From NCBI RefSeq assembly GCF_000002985.6, contig NC_003283.11, positions 11,842,001-11,906,000 of the forward strand: a stretch of 64,000 nucleotides of DNA. Direction: 5' to 3'. The first letter of the stretch is position 1, and every line of letters begins with the position of its first letter. The DNA is from Caenorhabditis elegans (Eukaryota; Nematoda; Chromadorea; Rhabditida; Rhabditidae). Under the pieces are notes generated by a model that saw only the letters and a list, made by a program, of their open reading frames with translations, made no database searches and was not told where the DNA came from. Shown here piece by piece: positions 1 to 12,900 of this stretch. A program made the position numbers and the translations under genes.

Positions 1-1625
1 TCACCAGCATTTGAGGAGATTATTTCCAAGTCAACTGTGAATGGTTCAGTGACATATGTGTACCCATTGTGTACTCCGATCTAATAATAAAGTATAAATA
101 AAAAGATAAACGATTACTTGTTTCTTGCAAAAATATTTGAAAACCTGGACGAATTCAAAGTAATGTAAAAATGATTCCTAAGTTTCACTGCACCTTCCGT
201 GTAACAGCAAATATCATGTTTTTAGCCAACTTTTCACCAAAAAACTCACTCTCAATTTTCTATCCATTATGATTGCTTTTGGTTTAAGAGTTCCTCCTTC
301 TTTCAATGCCCATTCTTTTTCAATATCATGTGTAATTTGTTTTTCTAATTCAGGTACATTATTCTTGAATTGAATTACAATTGCATCAATTGCAGCGGGA
401 ATTGTTGGCATCTCTTTTGGCGTGCTCAACCACCATTCTGACACAAAACATTAAAAAATTAAAAAAAGGAATATTTGTTAACTAACCATCAGAACTGTCT
501 TTGATTATTCCAGGAATAATGTCTTTGTCGCAAACAATGCAAAATTCAGGCAAACATTGGAAGAATATGGGTGGCATTTCGAATATGTTGTATGTACATT
601 CAACATTTCCAACTGGTTTTAAAACTGTTTCTTTATCAAAAATTAATAGTTTTGGAGTTCCACCAAATATATCGAAACTAAAGTAATAAGAAAAATTATG
701 TTGGAGCAATAATTAAAAAAACTCACATTTTAGTGTTTGATATTTCTACGGGCGTTTTCTTCTCGATATGCGTTGAAAACCATCCAACGCTTGTGGCAGG
801 CGCTGTAATTTTTGTACTTTTCGGGTTTTCGAATGTTCTTCCATCTAGAAAAGTTTAAAATCTAATTTATTTATTGTATTTGCCCTATGCAAGGAAGAAA
901 AATGTTTCAATTAGTGATTTCCAAATGTTTATTTTTAATGCGAGTTTATTTTATCGTGATATAAAACTTATGTTAGTATAAATTTACTAAATTGTGCATT
1001 ATTTTGAAACATATGGTCATAATGATTCGGAAAATTCTCTGAATTATTGAGAAGTTATTTAAAAAAATAATGACTGAAAGACAAATAGGAGCTAAAAAGC
1101 TATTTTCAAATATTATTTTGAATGAAAAGCCAATAAAACATTATGATAAATAAATTTAAAATGTTCCTTTAAAAATTTAACAATTAAATAACTTACTTAT
1201 TTCGTCTGATCCTTCTTCCACAAATTCAAGAATAAGAAGCACATCTCTGCTGTTTATAATTGAGTAAAAATATAATGTCTGCAACATATTCCAGTTATTA
1301 AACAAACTTGTACAATTTCTACTTCATTAAAAACACAAGTTCCATTACTATTCGCTGGAATCCATTCTGTTCTACATTGCCTCCCAAACATTTGAGAAGT
1401 CTTCGTGTCGAATAAAAAAGCACTAATCTGGTATCGAATGTTCTCAGTCAGCTAAAGTATTAAAATCATATATTAATTAATTATATCGTTTACACATACC
1501 TGTGGAGATGTCAAATTGGAAATGAACATTGAATAACACAAAGCTTTAGTTCCTCTCGAAACATTACGTTTCATTTCAACTGGCCGGTTTGCCAGAAACA
1601 ACGAATACCAGTCGTTGACCGACAT
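1..1625 (-). CDS. nphp-4: nephrocystin-4, N-terminal part (runs off window)
   Basis: Nephrocystin-4 is a scaffold of the ciliary transition zone that works with NPHP-1 in sensory neurons. Seven exons can be read on the minus strand: 1625-1500, 1451-1314, 1278-1197, 844-727, 677-487, 437-250 and 80 to beyond base 1. All junctions keep frame with GT..AG borders. The protein starts MSVNDWYSLFLANRP. It then reads as a beta-rich C2-like region (RYQISAFLFDTKT, VGWFSTHIEKKTPV, GGTPKLLIFDKE), as expected for the NPHP4 N-terminal half. The second intron (about 35 nt, donor GTACAA) is very short, so that junction is the least certain. The gene is divergent from hmp-1 and has an X-box upstream. The name rests on family resemblance plus recalled gene order (R13H4.1 next to hmp-1); most of the protein lies outside the window. 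Confidence 0.75.
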
Positions 1626-3876
1626 TTTTCGAGACTTTGTTACCACAAACTTTAGTATTTTCAGCTAGTTTCTAGGCAATAATATATAGAAACTAAAAAA
1701 TAAACGTTCAAGAAGAACGATAGAGGAAATACGATAGAGAGTGAAAAGAAGGAGTATACGAATTGGAGAGCGGGTGCTGGTTGTCATGGAAATGAGAAGT
1801 CCCAGCTGCTGGGAACACGTTGGATTACGTATATTGAGCATTAATTTGATGTAATGTGTAAATTGTTGGGAAATGTTTATATACTGAATAGTTTTGATTA
1901 TGCTATTGCATTTTGTATTGAGAGTCGTCGTTAGAACAAGATTAGATCAAATCACTTGATTTTTTTTTCGAAATTTTTTTACAGAAAACTAAGTACTTTT
2001 CTATTTTGAAATGTTGAAATGATGCCGTTATCCTTTAAATAAATATAAATCACAATTTTCCACGAAGTATGGTTAGCCACTTTGGATGAGAAACTCCAGT
2101 TCCTTTCTGGAAACAACTCACAACTAATTTTTTTTAATTGGTCAAAACTTTTTAAATGTAAACTGGAAAGGTTCCTAAAAATTACTACCTGGGGTCAAGC
2201 TGAATTGAGGAACATCTTGGCCACACTTCGTAAAAATTCTATAAGTATCTTAGTAACTCCAGTGAAAAAGTTCAATAAGCCGGCAACAGTTACTAGATTT
2301 CCGTAAATTGTCTATGAAAGTTTAGACAGGAGAAACCTCTTAAAATTGGGACAAAATAGACTCTAAATCAAATTATTATTGAACATATTTTTACAATAGC
2401 ACAGATCGTGTTGCAGTGATTAATAATGTTGTTGATATCATCTGAGAAAGTTCAGGTTCTCAGAAAAATGCAATCTCAAAAATGTACTTTCCCTGATTTT
2501 TCCTAGTTTTTTTTCTTTTTTTTCACTTCAGTTCACCCCCGCGATTCAAAGTTTACAAACAGCTGCTGCCGTGTACAAAACGTGATTCAGACTTCTCTAT
2601 GACTCAGATTCCACTTTTTTGAAACGAGAAATTGTTTCGGTCGTATTCAAATTTAAATTTCAATACCCAATATAAGAATATGATGATGATGCATCAATTC
2701 ACTGTCCTTCCATATCCCTCAGAATTATCCCTCGAAATCTCCGAATAAGACGTAGAAGACGTCAAAACAAAAGGGAAACTTTTTGTCCCTTTTCCATCAT
2801 CTTCTCAATACTCCTTCCATAAAAGTCCTTTATTTCCGGGGCGCACACTCACACGCTGCTGCTGCAGTTGCCCCAACATAGGCCATACGTACCCAATTTT
2901 ATAATCCATGGGAGTCGGGCAAACAAACTCAATTCGGTCATCTTCTCCATCTGTCGAGTCTCTGCTCATCCCGAAGGGAACCGTCCTGCTTCCGTCCGTC
3001 CCAATGTCTGTGTCTCTTCATCTCCATTGACCAGTGTCCTTGCCTCTTCGTCCTCTATTCCCGCCGCTCGTCCGTTCTTATACCCTTCTCTCCGCTCACT
3101 CGTCACCCGCTGACTGACCGACCGGCCAACCCGACTGAATCATCATTTCTTTATGTGTCTTCTTTCTCTCTATATTTAACAGTGTCTTCGTACACCGGTT
3201 GATGGTGCGGAATCATCGTTTTCACCATATTCACTTCTCACTCGCAAATACCTCAAAAGTTTGCTTTTTGTGACTTTTTGGCTTCGCAACTTTTTTATTT
3301 GAAAATTTTTGAGTGTGAAACATATATTCAACATGGCAAATAAAAACTAAGTTTCTTCATTTTCGGTCGAAATTTTAATTTTCGAATTTGTTTTTTTCTT
3401 AAATTTTATTTAAAAAATAGTTATTTCCTAAATTGCCGGCATGTGAAACATAATCCCCTATTAATTGTTTTGTTTTTTCGTTGAGTAAACACCCGAAAGG
3501 CCTCACAGGCCCCACCACACTTGTTTCTCGCTATTTTGCGAAAGGATTTTTTATTTTTTTCATTGAAAATTTAATTTTTAATTTTTGAAAAGTTAGAGTA
3601 AAGATTTTTATTTTATATGAGTCATTTTCTCAAAGAATAAGTAAATTCTGTGTTTGCCAATAAAGTTTAACGGTGACAGTACCCTCTTGGATCTCTTTGA
3701 GACCAACCACCCCTTCTTTATCGTGCGCCTTCAAATCTAACAGTAGTTCTAATCGATACTTTAATGTAAGGTTATGTATTTCTTTTTATATTTTTTGATT
3801 TCATCTCAATATAAATATTATTTCTCTTCGTTTTATTTGCATTCTAATCTGAATTTTCAATTTTATTAATTTTCAG
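1626..3876. other. intergenic, divergent nphp-4 / hmp-1 promoter region
   Basis: No convincing coding exon is seen. The nphp-4 proximal promoter occupies the left end. From about 2700 to 3250 the plus strand is rich in CT tracts and CG dinucleotides (for example TCCGTCCGTCC near 2993), typical of worm promoters and outrons, and probably belongs to hmp-1. Short open frames here (2082-2306, 2868-3113) show no codon pattern or splice context. Confidence 0.5.
1780..1793 (-). promoter_or_regulatory. X-box (DAF-19/RFX site) of nphp-4
   Basis: Read on the minus strand the site is ATTTCCATGACAAC. It fits the X-box consensus RYYNYY-AT-RRNRAC at every position. It lies 155 bp upstream of the nphp-4 ATG, the usual distance for ciliary genes switched on by the RFX factor DAF-19. 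This supports both the gene identification and the chosen start. The match is seen directly; binding is inferred. Confidence 0.75.
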
Positions 3877-3877
3877 A

Positions 3878-6800
3878 ATGCCTGCGAATGGCAATTCTCA
3901 TGCGTATTTCAACATCGACGAAGTGCGCTCGAAAAATGTTTTGAAACAAATTACTCAATTAATCAATGAAGTGACCAACATCACTGAAACGTTTCCGTTA
4001 AAACCTGGACAAACTACTGAAGGACTTGTCGCCACTCTTGATGCTGCCGTTGCTAATTTTCTTCAAACGGGAAGCTTTGCAATTTCGAAATGCCCAATTG
4101 CAAACAGTGATCCACGCGCAATTGATTTATTGCACGAAGCTCTTGGAGCAGTTCAAGATACTGGGCAAGTGATGATTCAAACTGGAAGAGATTTTGTCAG
4201 AGATTCAACTTCAACAAACAAACGAGCTATTGCAACGAATTCTGGTAGAAATTTGTTGACTGTAAGTTTTTAGGTACTCTTTTAACTGAAAAATGTTGTA
4301 TTCAGGCTGTCGCTAAATTCCTAATTCTTGCCGACTCGATTGATGTAAAAGTGATAGTTGATAAAGTAGATGAAGTTCGAGAAACTGCACACCAAATGAT
4401 TGAAGCGGATACAAAAATCAAAGTAGATGATTTGTACAATCTTCTCATTTCTCAAATCGAAGAACTTGATATCACTGTTCGACGACGAGCCATTGATTTG
4501 GTTAAACCAAATCAGAGAGATGATCTTCTAGCAGCAAGATCAGCACTTCGACAGACTGCACCACTTCTGTATACTTCAACACGAACATTTGTAAGACATC
4601 CAGAACATGAAGAAGCTCGAAGAAATCGTGATTACACTGCAGATGAAATGCATTCTGCTTTAAATGCTCTTGAATCTGTTTTAAACGGACAACAACCGAA
4701 AGTAACATTTTCTGAATATGGAAGAATAGGCGATCTTATCAATGAAATCGATACTTTTCAAGTGAGTTTAAAAATTTCAAATAATAAGACAAATAATTTA
4801 TTTTAAGAATCGAATCGAAATTGATCCAGCCCATTATCGTCGAGGAACTGATCGTCCAGATCTTGAAGGACATTGTGAACGAATTGTTAGTGGTTCTGCT
4901 TCAATTGCCGATGCTGAAAGCACTCGTGAAAATCGAAAACAAAAAATTGTTGCTGAATGCAATAATTTGCGGCAAGCTCTTCAAGAACTTTTGACCGAAT
5001 ATGAAAAATCTGTAAGTTTTTTCTATTGATCTCTTGACTTGTTGCCTCGTTTAAAATAAAAAGAAATAAAAAACATTCAAAGAAGCGCATCTTTTTCACA
5101 AAAGGGCGATGGAGACGGTGAGAACAAACAAACAAACAATCGTGCGTTCTTTCAAGTGTGACGCCTTGTCCCTCAGGGCGAGAACAACTGTTTTTGTTTG
5201 TTAACCGAACTCGAACTAAAGCCGTTTTTTAGAAAAAAAAATGACCACCGCGAGTTCAGACATGGAAAATGTTTTTTTTAGAATTTCGGGGAAATTCTTT
5301 AAAAAATTTGTAGTAGTAGAAAATATAGAGACTACAAAGTTTTTACAATAAAATTTAAAGCTTATTACGACCTGTTTAACTATGTTTTAAATCTGTAATT
5401 TTTCAGACCGGCCGAAGAGATGATAATGATGATATTCCTCTTGGAATCGCAGAAGTACACAAAAGAACAAAAGATCTCCGGCGACACCTTCGTCGTGCAA
5501 TTGTAGATCATATAAGTGATGCTTTCCTGGATACCCGTACACCGCTTATTTTACTGATAGAAGCTGCTAAAGAAGGCCATGAAGAGAATACAAGATATCG
5601 TTCAAAGATGTTCCAAGAGCATGCAAATGAAATTGTTTCAGTTGCTCGTCTTTCTTGTCAACTTTCATCAGATGTTGAAAGTGTTAGTGTCATTCAGCAT
5701 ACGGCTGCTCAACTTGAAAAACTTGCTCCACAAGTTGCTCAAGCTGCCATCTTACTTTGCCATCAACCTACTTCAAAAACTGCTCAAGAGAACATGGAAA
5801 CCTATAAAAATGCTTGGTTTGACAAAGTGAGATTGTTAACGACTGCTCTTGACAATATCACTACTTTGGACGACTTTTTGGCTGTCAGTGAAGCACATAT
5901 TGTTGAAGACTGTGAGCGGGGAATCAAAGGTATCACGGTAAGTATTTTAGTTCTCAAAATTTTAAATTTAATGAAAATTAACAAAAATAGTTTTCGCTAA
6001 ATTCGTCAACTTTTGAGACGTTCAAACTGAATTTTCCAGGCAAACGCTTCAACACCGGATGAAAATGCGGCCAACTGTGAAACTGTCGACTGTGCTGCCG
6101 GATCGATACGTGGACGAGCTCTCCGAGTCTGTGACGTTGTCGATGCTGAAATGGACTTCCTTCAGAACTCTGAATACACTGAAACTGTTAAGCAAGCTGT
6201 TCGGATTTTGAAAACTCAACGTGTAGATCAATTCGCTGAGCGTGCGAGCGCTTTAGCCAACCGTCAAGAAGCACACGGACTTACATGGGATCCAAAAACA
6301 AAGGAAGAAGAAATGAATGAATTTATCAATGCTTGTACATTAGTTCACGATGCAGTTAAAGACATTCGACATGCACTTTTAATGAACCGAAGTATGAATG
6401 ATGTTGATTCGGATGTAGAGTATGAAGCTGATGGTGTTGGTGCAGCAAATGCAGATGCTAATCGTACGATATCCGAACAAGAAAATCAACAGAATCTGAT
6501 GAGACGATTGCCAGAAGAAGAGAAAAAGAAAATTCAAGCACAAATTGATATCTTCAAAGTAACACAAACACGATTCGAAAGAGAAGTTGCCAAGTGGGAT
6601 GAAACAGGAAATGATATTATATCATTGGCCAATAATATGTGTAAGATTATGATGAGTATGACAGAATTCACAAGAGGTTGTGGGCCATTGAAAACGACAA
6701 TGGATGTTATCCGAGCAGCACAAGAAATCTCACTTAATGGATCAAAACTAAATGCATTGGCACGGCAGATTGGAGAAGAAAGTGCTGATTCGCAGACGAA

Positions 6801-9770
6801 AAAGGATTTGCTCGCATATTTGTCACAAATCACTCTATATTGTCAGCAACTGAATATTTGTAGTAAGGTGAGTTTTTTTAATTGGTGCCACGAGCTGTAA
6901 AAGCGTACCAAATGTTTTTGGTCAATTGTTTGTTTCGGGGGTTTTTTAAATTTGTCAAATTAGTTTTTCAAGAAAATTGTAAAGATTCACAATTAAAAAC
7001 GCGTCTATAAAAACTAAAACTGAAAAGAATCTCGTATTTTTCAGAATTATCTGAAAAGTTTTTGAAAAAATTGAGAATTAAAAAAAAAAACTTATAGATA
7101 GTGTGATATTTCACCAAAAGAGGTTTCAACTGTTTTTAACGATTTCAGTAGAGATATAATTTTACTTCGCGTTTTTTTTGCGAACCAAGCTCTAGACTGA
7201 AGCCATGAAAAATGAAAAAAAAATTGTGATTGGCCTCACTTATACTAGAAAATTGTTCATATACTTACTATAAATAAGTTTTGTTTAAATTGCTTTCAAA
7301 AAACCATGTGAAATATAACTTTAAACTTTTAATAGAAAGTAATATTTCAGGTGAAAGCTGATGTGACTCAAGTTGGAAATGAGCTTGTCGTATCTGCACT
7401 TGACTCTGCAATGTCTCTTATTCAAACGGCTCGAAATCTTTTAACTGCTGTTGTACAGACTGTTAAAGCTGCATACATTGCCAGTACCAAGGTTGGTTCC
7501 CTTTCTTTAAACAAAACATTAATTATTATTCCCACTTGATGTCTGATACTATTGCTTTCCAGCATTTATCACACATTTCTTTTTTCGTACAGACGATAAC
7601 GGCTGCTTACGTAATTCATTTCAAATCAGATGGTATTTCGCCCACTCTTTTGAGTAGACACGTGGTTTAAAGTGCCAATAGACCAGTTGCCTTTTGTACA
7701 CTGAATTTTGAGATTTTAGAAAGTGTACCCAAAAGTTTTAGAAAATTAAATAAATAAAATTAAAAAAAAAAAAAAACATTCTCAATAGTGTGCACAACGC
7801 GAACGTGCTCGAGTCGAATCAGCCGTTGCGCTTAGCGATGCTCACAAAGCTATTAATTATGAAAGTCCGATGGATGAATCTGGTGAGAAAAAATGAGAAA
7901 GCATTAAATATCGTGTTGTGTGGTTTTATCGATGTTGTTTTTGAGAAAAAGAGATATTGAGCATGTCGAATTTAATTTTTTGCTTTTTTCTCAAAATTTA
8001 CGTTGGCTGCTGCGTAATTTAATGGTAAATATTTTTTATAGTTAAAAAAAGCTTATGTCTTGAGTTCAAATCAGTGGTTAAGACTATTAATGTTTGACGA
8101 TTTTTTTTTAATGGAGTAGGGATTTTGCTTTAAAAAAATCCAGAATAGTTTGATTCTCAGAAATACCCAAAAAAGAGAAAGAATGAAATGTCGAATTTTC
8201 GAAAATCAGATTTTTCAATTTTTGGCGATTCCCTATTTGAATTCTCTCAGTTTGGTGCGAATTCAAACATGGAATTTAGCCAAAAATTAAAAGCAAAATC
8301 TCAGATTTTTATAGATTTCCTGAATCCTAGAAAATACAAATTAATTTTCATTATATTCCAAAAAAAAGAAAACAATTCCAGTTAAATATGTTAATTCAAA
8401 TTGGTAAGGACATCCCTTTCTTATTTTCCCTTCACACTTAAAAATCGTTTTCCCAACAAAAAAACATTTAACTTTCTAAAAATGCATTGTATCGGTCTTG
8501 ATGTGTGGACATCGATCCCCCAATATGTCGGTCTTGTGATCTTATACTCCCCCGTAAAAAACTCATACATTTTAAACTAGATTGTATTGCAACTTTAACT
8601 AAGAAAAGAAGATTAAGTTGAAAAAAAAACTTGAAAGAAATTGATACGAACGTAAAATATGTGTTATTGTTGATGAAAAGTGTCTCGATGTTGTTTGCTG
8701 TTGGTTTCATTTTCTTAAATTGCTCGAATGCTTGGAATTCTTTGCTGATAACTTCCTGAAACTCATCCTTATTCTTGCAGTTCCGTCGTCCTAATGCCAA
8801 CAGTGTACGTGTCGAGTGGCGAATGGCTCCACCAAAGAAACAACCACTAATTCGACCACAAAAGAATAATGCTATAATCAGGTAACGTTTTCATCTATTT
8901 TTTTTGAATCAAGGATCCCTCTATAAGTGTTTCCTTTGCCTGCAAAAGGACATATGACACACTTCATTGAGAAGCCATGTGAAAAAAAGTAGTCGGTCCC
9001 TGAATAATTCATAAAAAATAGCACTGCCACCAGAAAATGGCACGTAGCTGCCATTGTCAGTAGTCCCAAGTCCCTTTTTTTGTGGTAAAAGTGGTGAAAG
9101 CCGAAAGAGCTGCGACACCAAAATGTATATTCTTGACTTGTTGAGCAAAAGTGTATCCCTTGAGGATCATAAATGCAAATTGAGTTTTCGGAAAGCAAAA
9201 AAAAAGCGACAATGTTCATAAAAAGTGATGAATAGTTGGATGATTTCGGACATTGAAATGAAAGTTTTAAAGCATCAAAAAACACAATTTTTCTTTTCTT
9301 TCAGAAAATTTTCCCCCCCTGAAAAAATTTTTGATAAGATTTCAGACATTTTTTAAACCTATTAAACTAAATTTTACGATTTTGAGATGCACCCCGTAAA
9401 TCGACACAAGCGCTACAGTAGTCATTACAATAATTACTGTAGTTTTCGCTACGAGATATTTTGCTCGTCAAAAATATGTTGTGCAATACGCATACTCAGA
9501 AGTTGGTGTTCCCGTGATAGGTGATCACTAATTCTTGATCATTATCTATTCCATTACAGAAAATTAATTAGAATCCCCCTTTCAAAAGATGTATTCAACG
9601 AACGCCGACTAATGTTATAAAGAGTTTGCAGACGGGCATCCGAACGGCGACCTTTGCAACCAGCTAAAGTGCTCGCCGAGTTTACGCGTAACGAGATTGA
9701 GACGGGTCGTGATAGTGACGACGAGGAACTTGATCGCCGGCATCAACAAAGAATAAACGGTCGTTTATAG
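3878..9770 (+). CDS. hmp-1: alpha-catenin HMP-1
   Basis: Alpha-catenin links the cadherin/beta-catenin complex (HMR-1/HMP-2) to F-actin at epithelial junctions. Exons: 3878-4261, 4306-4761, 4808-5011, 5407-5937, 6040-6867, 7351-7491, 8781-8881 and 9632-9770. All are in phase and give 927 aa, the length recalled for HMP-1a. The N-terminus is the beta-catenin-binding helical region. The middle reads as vinculin-like M domain (TKDLRRHLRRAIVDHISD). The C-terminal third is the actin-binding bundle (SLIQTARNLLTAVVQTVKAA, then VRVEWRMAPPKKQPLIR) with an acidic tail (RDSDDEELDRRH). A TTTTCAG acceptor sits one base before the ATG, so the mRNA is probably trans-spliced there (SL1) or has a 5' UTR intron. 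A candidate 94-nt exon (7789-7882) and an 18-nt one (7593-7610) lie in the 7492-8780 intron. An F-box gene starts 225 bp downstream on the same strand. Confidence 0.93.
7789..7882 (+). other. hmp-1: candidate alternative (frame-shifting) exon of hmp-1
   Basis: This 94-nt stretch is bounded by CAATAG and a strong donor, CTG|GTGAGA. Read in phase 0 after the exon ending at 7491 it encodes 31 sensible residues (CAQRERARVESAVALSDAHK, ending SPMDES). Because 94 is not a multiple of 3, joining it to 8781 changes frame and stops after four codons; reading through its own donor also stops after three. Inclusion would therefore remove the last 79 residues of the actin-binding region. It could be a regulated truncating exon, a decayed exon or chance. 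Splice signals and coding look are seen; use is inferred. Confidence 0.45.
9391..9517. repeat. partial palindromic repeat (same family as 21309-21501)
   Basis: The sequence CGACACAAGCGCTACAGTAG followed by AATTACTGTAGTTTTCGCTA and ACGAGATATTTTGC matches, in part on the opposite strand, the element at 21309-21501. It lies in the last hmp-1 intron. One terminal arm is missing, so it is a truncated copy of a dispersed worm MITE-like repeat. Confidence 0.6.
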
Positions 9771-9994
9771 ATAATTTATTTCAGTTTTATTCATGTATCT
9801 TCATACTTTTCCCTTCCAAATCTTTCCACACATCCTTTATATGCCCGAGTCTTTATTATTTTCTCATTCTTTCAATTCTCTTCAGCTAGAAATTTGTATC
9901 TGTGTATTTTTTGTATTCATTTCTGTTTAATGCTCTAAATTCTATCAGCTCATCACCGCCACCATTATCACCGCATTTTTCATTTTTCTCCCCC

Positions 9995-12900
9995 ATGAAT
10001 ATCATAATCCATACTGTTGAAAATCAGGTAACTTTACATCTTTACAATTTATTTTCGCACTATCAACCTCACCCTTTCAACGATTTTTTCTGTATGATTC
10101 TGATTTCTAAACTCCCTGATCTATGTGCACAAGTTTTTCAAATTAGATGAACTCAATTCTTTCCTATTTTTATTATGTATATAGACATCAAAAAGGTCTC
10201 GTACATCTGGCACCGTCAAAATTGTTGTGCCTGAGCATTACGAGCAGCTGGTACTAAACGGAAGTGTGTGCAACAACTCTCCTTCCACCCTCGCCTCCTT
10301 CTTCATTTGTACTACGTTTTGCTTTTCCCCTTATTCTCTTCTCCTGGACTACTAGCAACAGAAAGGGAGGAGGACATAATTGTTTTTTTCTTCAAGAGAG
10401 ACTTCCCAAATGGATATCCCCTACTATTTTCACACATTCCCATATTGCCACCCATGTTTTCGCTTCAAGACCCAATTTCAATTCCCTAATTTCCTGCGCA
10501 TTTCCGTGTTTGCACACGCGGCGAGTTACTTTTTAATTTCCTGAAAGCTTACGCCTCCGGGTTTTCCGTTTTTTTTTTTGCTGCTGTTGCTGCAGAAAAA
10601 TCCTGGAAATCGCGTGCCTAAAGTGTATGGAACGCTGCTTACAGAATTTCCAACGAGATTCTAGAATATTCAACTTATTTTTCTTTCGAGAGACAAAGTG
10701 ATGGTGGTGACCCAAATACTAATTAGTACTATTTTGTACGCTCATCTTGCTCCAGCGTCCTTATTAGTCTCATTATTTTGGGGCGAAAGTTGGCTGGTTT
10801 TTTGTCTCTCGTCATTGTTTTGGATGACCATAGAACATCTTATTTAGAAACTTGTTAGTAGAACTACGTTACAAAGTACAGTAACTCTACAAATCTCCAA
10901 AATGTGGCAGCCTCATTTTTGAGTGTTCCGAAGTCACGACCACTTGGTACAGTCAATCATGTAGAAGATATATAGTGACGTCATTCTACCAAAATAAGTG
11001 TTGCCCGGATTTCCAAAGGTCTAGCTAGAATTAGGAAACTCTGACTGTTTTATGCAATTGCGCTCTTCTGAAGAACGCTGGTCTCGCAACATTTCAAAAA
11101 TCAGTTATGTTTGATCATTGTCTCCTTATTTTGAATACCCTTAAAAATACCTGTATATGAAAAATGGGTTTTTTTAAAGATATTTTAATTTGCCACATTA
11201 TAGAGAACTTGCTCACTTGATCTATTTAGTAAACTGAGATTTCTCATCTGGATATCCTCATATTTTAAATTGAACACCCAGGTTTGTACTCCATTAAATC
11301 TCATAGCAAACTTATTGTTCAATTTTGAATATTTTGAATTTTATCTATCTAGTAATTATTTTATGACTTATTCCAGTGTTTTTAAAAGTTGTCTTGTCTA
11401 CTTATTGTTCCTGTTTATCACGAAAACTATAACAAATATTGGTAAAACTAAAATTCGATTAGCGCATTAAGCCAAATATTAAATACCAGCCGTGGACCGC
11501 ACCTCCGGCGCGGCCCCCGACTTCTGGAGCTGAAAACCATTTTTTCTGAAACTACCGTAATCATACAGTACTCCTACCGTACCACCATTGTACCACTACA
11601 GTACCTCGACTATATCCCTACACTAACCCCAACTCACTATCTCTCCAGAAGTTAAAACTTCGCAGACTACAAAGAGTACATAGACTACAAACTATGGACA
11701 AACGGAATAAGCGCTATATATATAGTAAATGATATTTAATAAAACCTGCCTGACCAAAAACACTGAACCGGAAGAGAAGTTCCTCCTCTTCGAATTCTAT
11801 TCATATCGTTCGTTATCAACGCAGTAATCAGTTTCCGTTTTCTTAACTAGTTAGATAAGAATATTTTTATTTCGGTACAATTTTAGTTGAACCAGACAGT
11901 TGTTGTTTCCTTGAGCACTTACCACGTGCTCATTTCGTAATAAATAAAAAATGACCCCCTGCTTTTGTGGAAGTTTCTGGAGTTTTTCCACTTTTTTGGA
12001 GAATTTGACACAAGAAGTAAATACTAGACTCATGAACATTCGTTTTGCATTCTATCATTTTCATCCTTTTTCATTCTTGTTTTATAATTAATATCAGTAT
12101 ACATATATTTGCACTAGAAAAACGTATTTGTTGCTCAACATATACTATTGTTTCTTGAAAAAGTTTTCATACACATTGTTGGCAAGCTGTGAATCATTCA
12201 AAGTGTAGATCACCTTAATAATATCCGAAATGTTTTTTTTTTCTCAGATTTTCTGTAACTATATATATAGTAGACCATTTAGAGTCCACCACAGGAGCTC
12301 TCAAAATATTTGTTTAGAAGTTTCATAGATCAAAACCTCGTTGTAAACACTTCTAGGGACTTCAATTGTGAATATCCTTACTGAACATTTGAAAGAGTTT
12401 CTAAAATTGAAATATTCTATAGGATTATACAAGAAAATTGAATATTTTACAGAGATGCAAAAAACATCTACTTGCGTTCCTACGCCCGCCATGAAAAATG
12501 GGATATATAGGTCACATTCCAAGCGAGAATTGTAGGCATAAAGGTAGTTTTTGTGCCTTATAAAATCCTTTTACGACAAAAATGCGACCCGATAGATTTG
12601 TAGCAGAATCATTCGAAAAATGTAGTAAAAGTCCATGCTAGTTCTAAATTTATTGTAACTTCCTGCATCCACTAAATTGACTTCATGTTAATTTTCATTT
12701 AGTTCCTCGTTAGAAAAATTTGACGGTTTTTGTTTTTATTTTACGAAAAATTTGAGCTTTAGAATTTTTTTTTGTTTTATTGGAAATAAATAAAACAAAT
12801 TCCAATTCGCGAAAATAGTACCCTTATGTATTAATTAAACTATCATTCATTTGGAAATACTAATTTGAACGTTTCCCTACATCAAGTGTGTTTTGATTTT

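Noticed and set aside
7789-8881. Treating the 94-nt exon as a constitutive hmp-1 exon
   Set aside because: It breaks the frame into the conserved last exons; skipping it gives an uninterrupted 927-aa protein.
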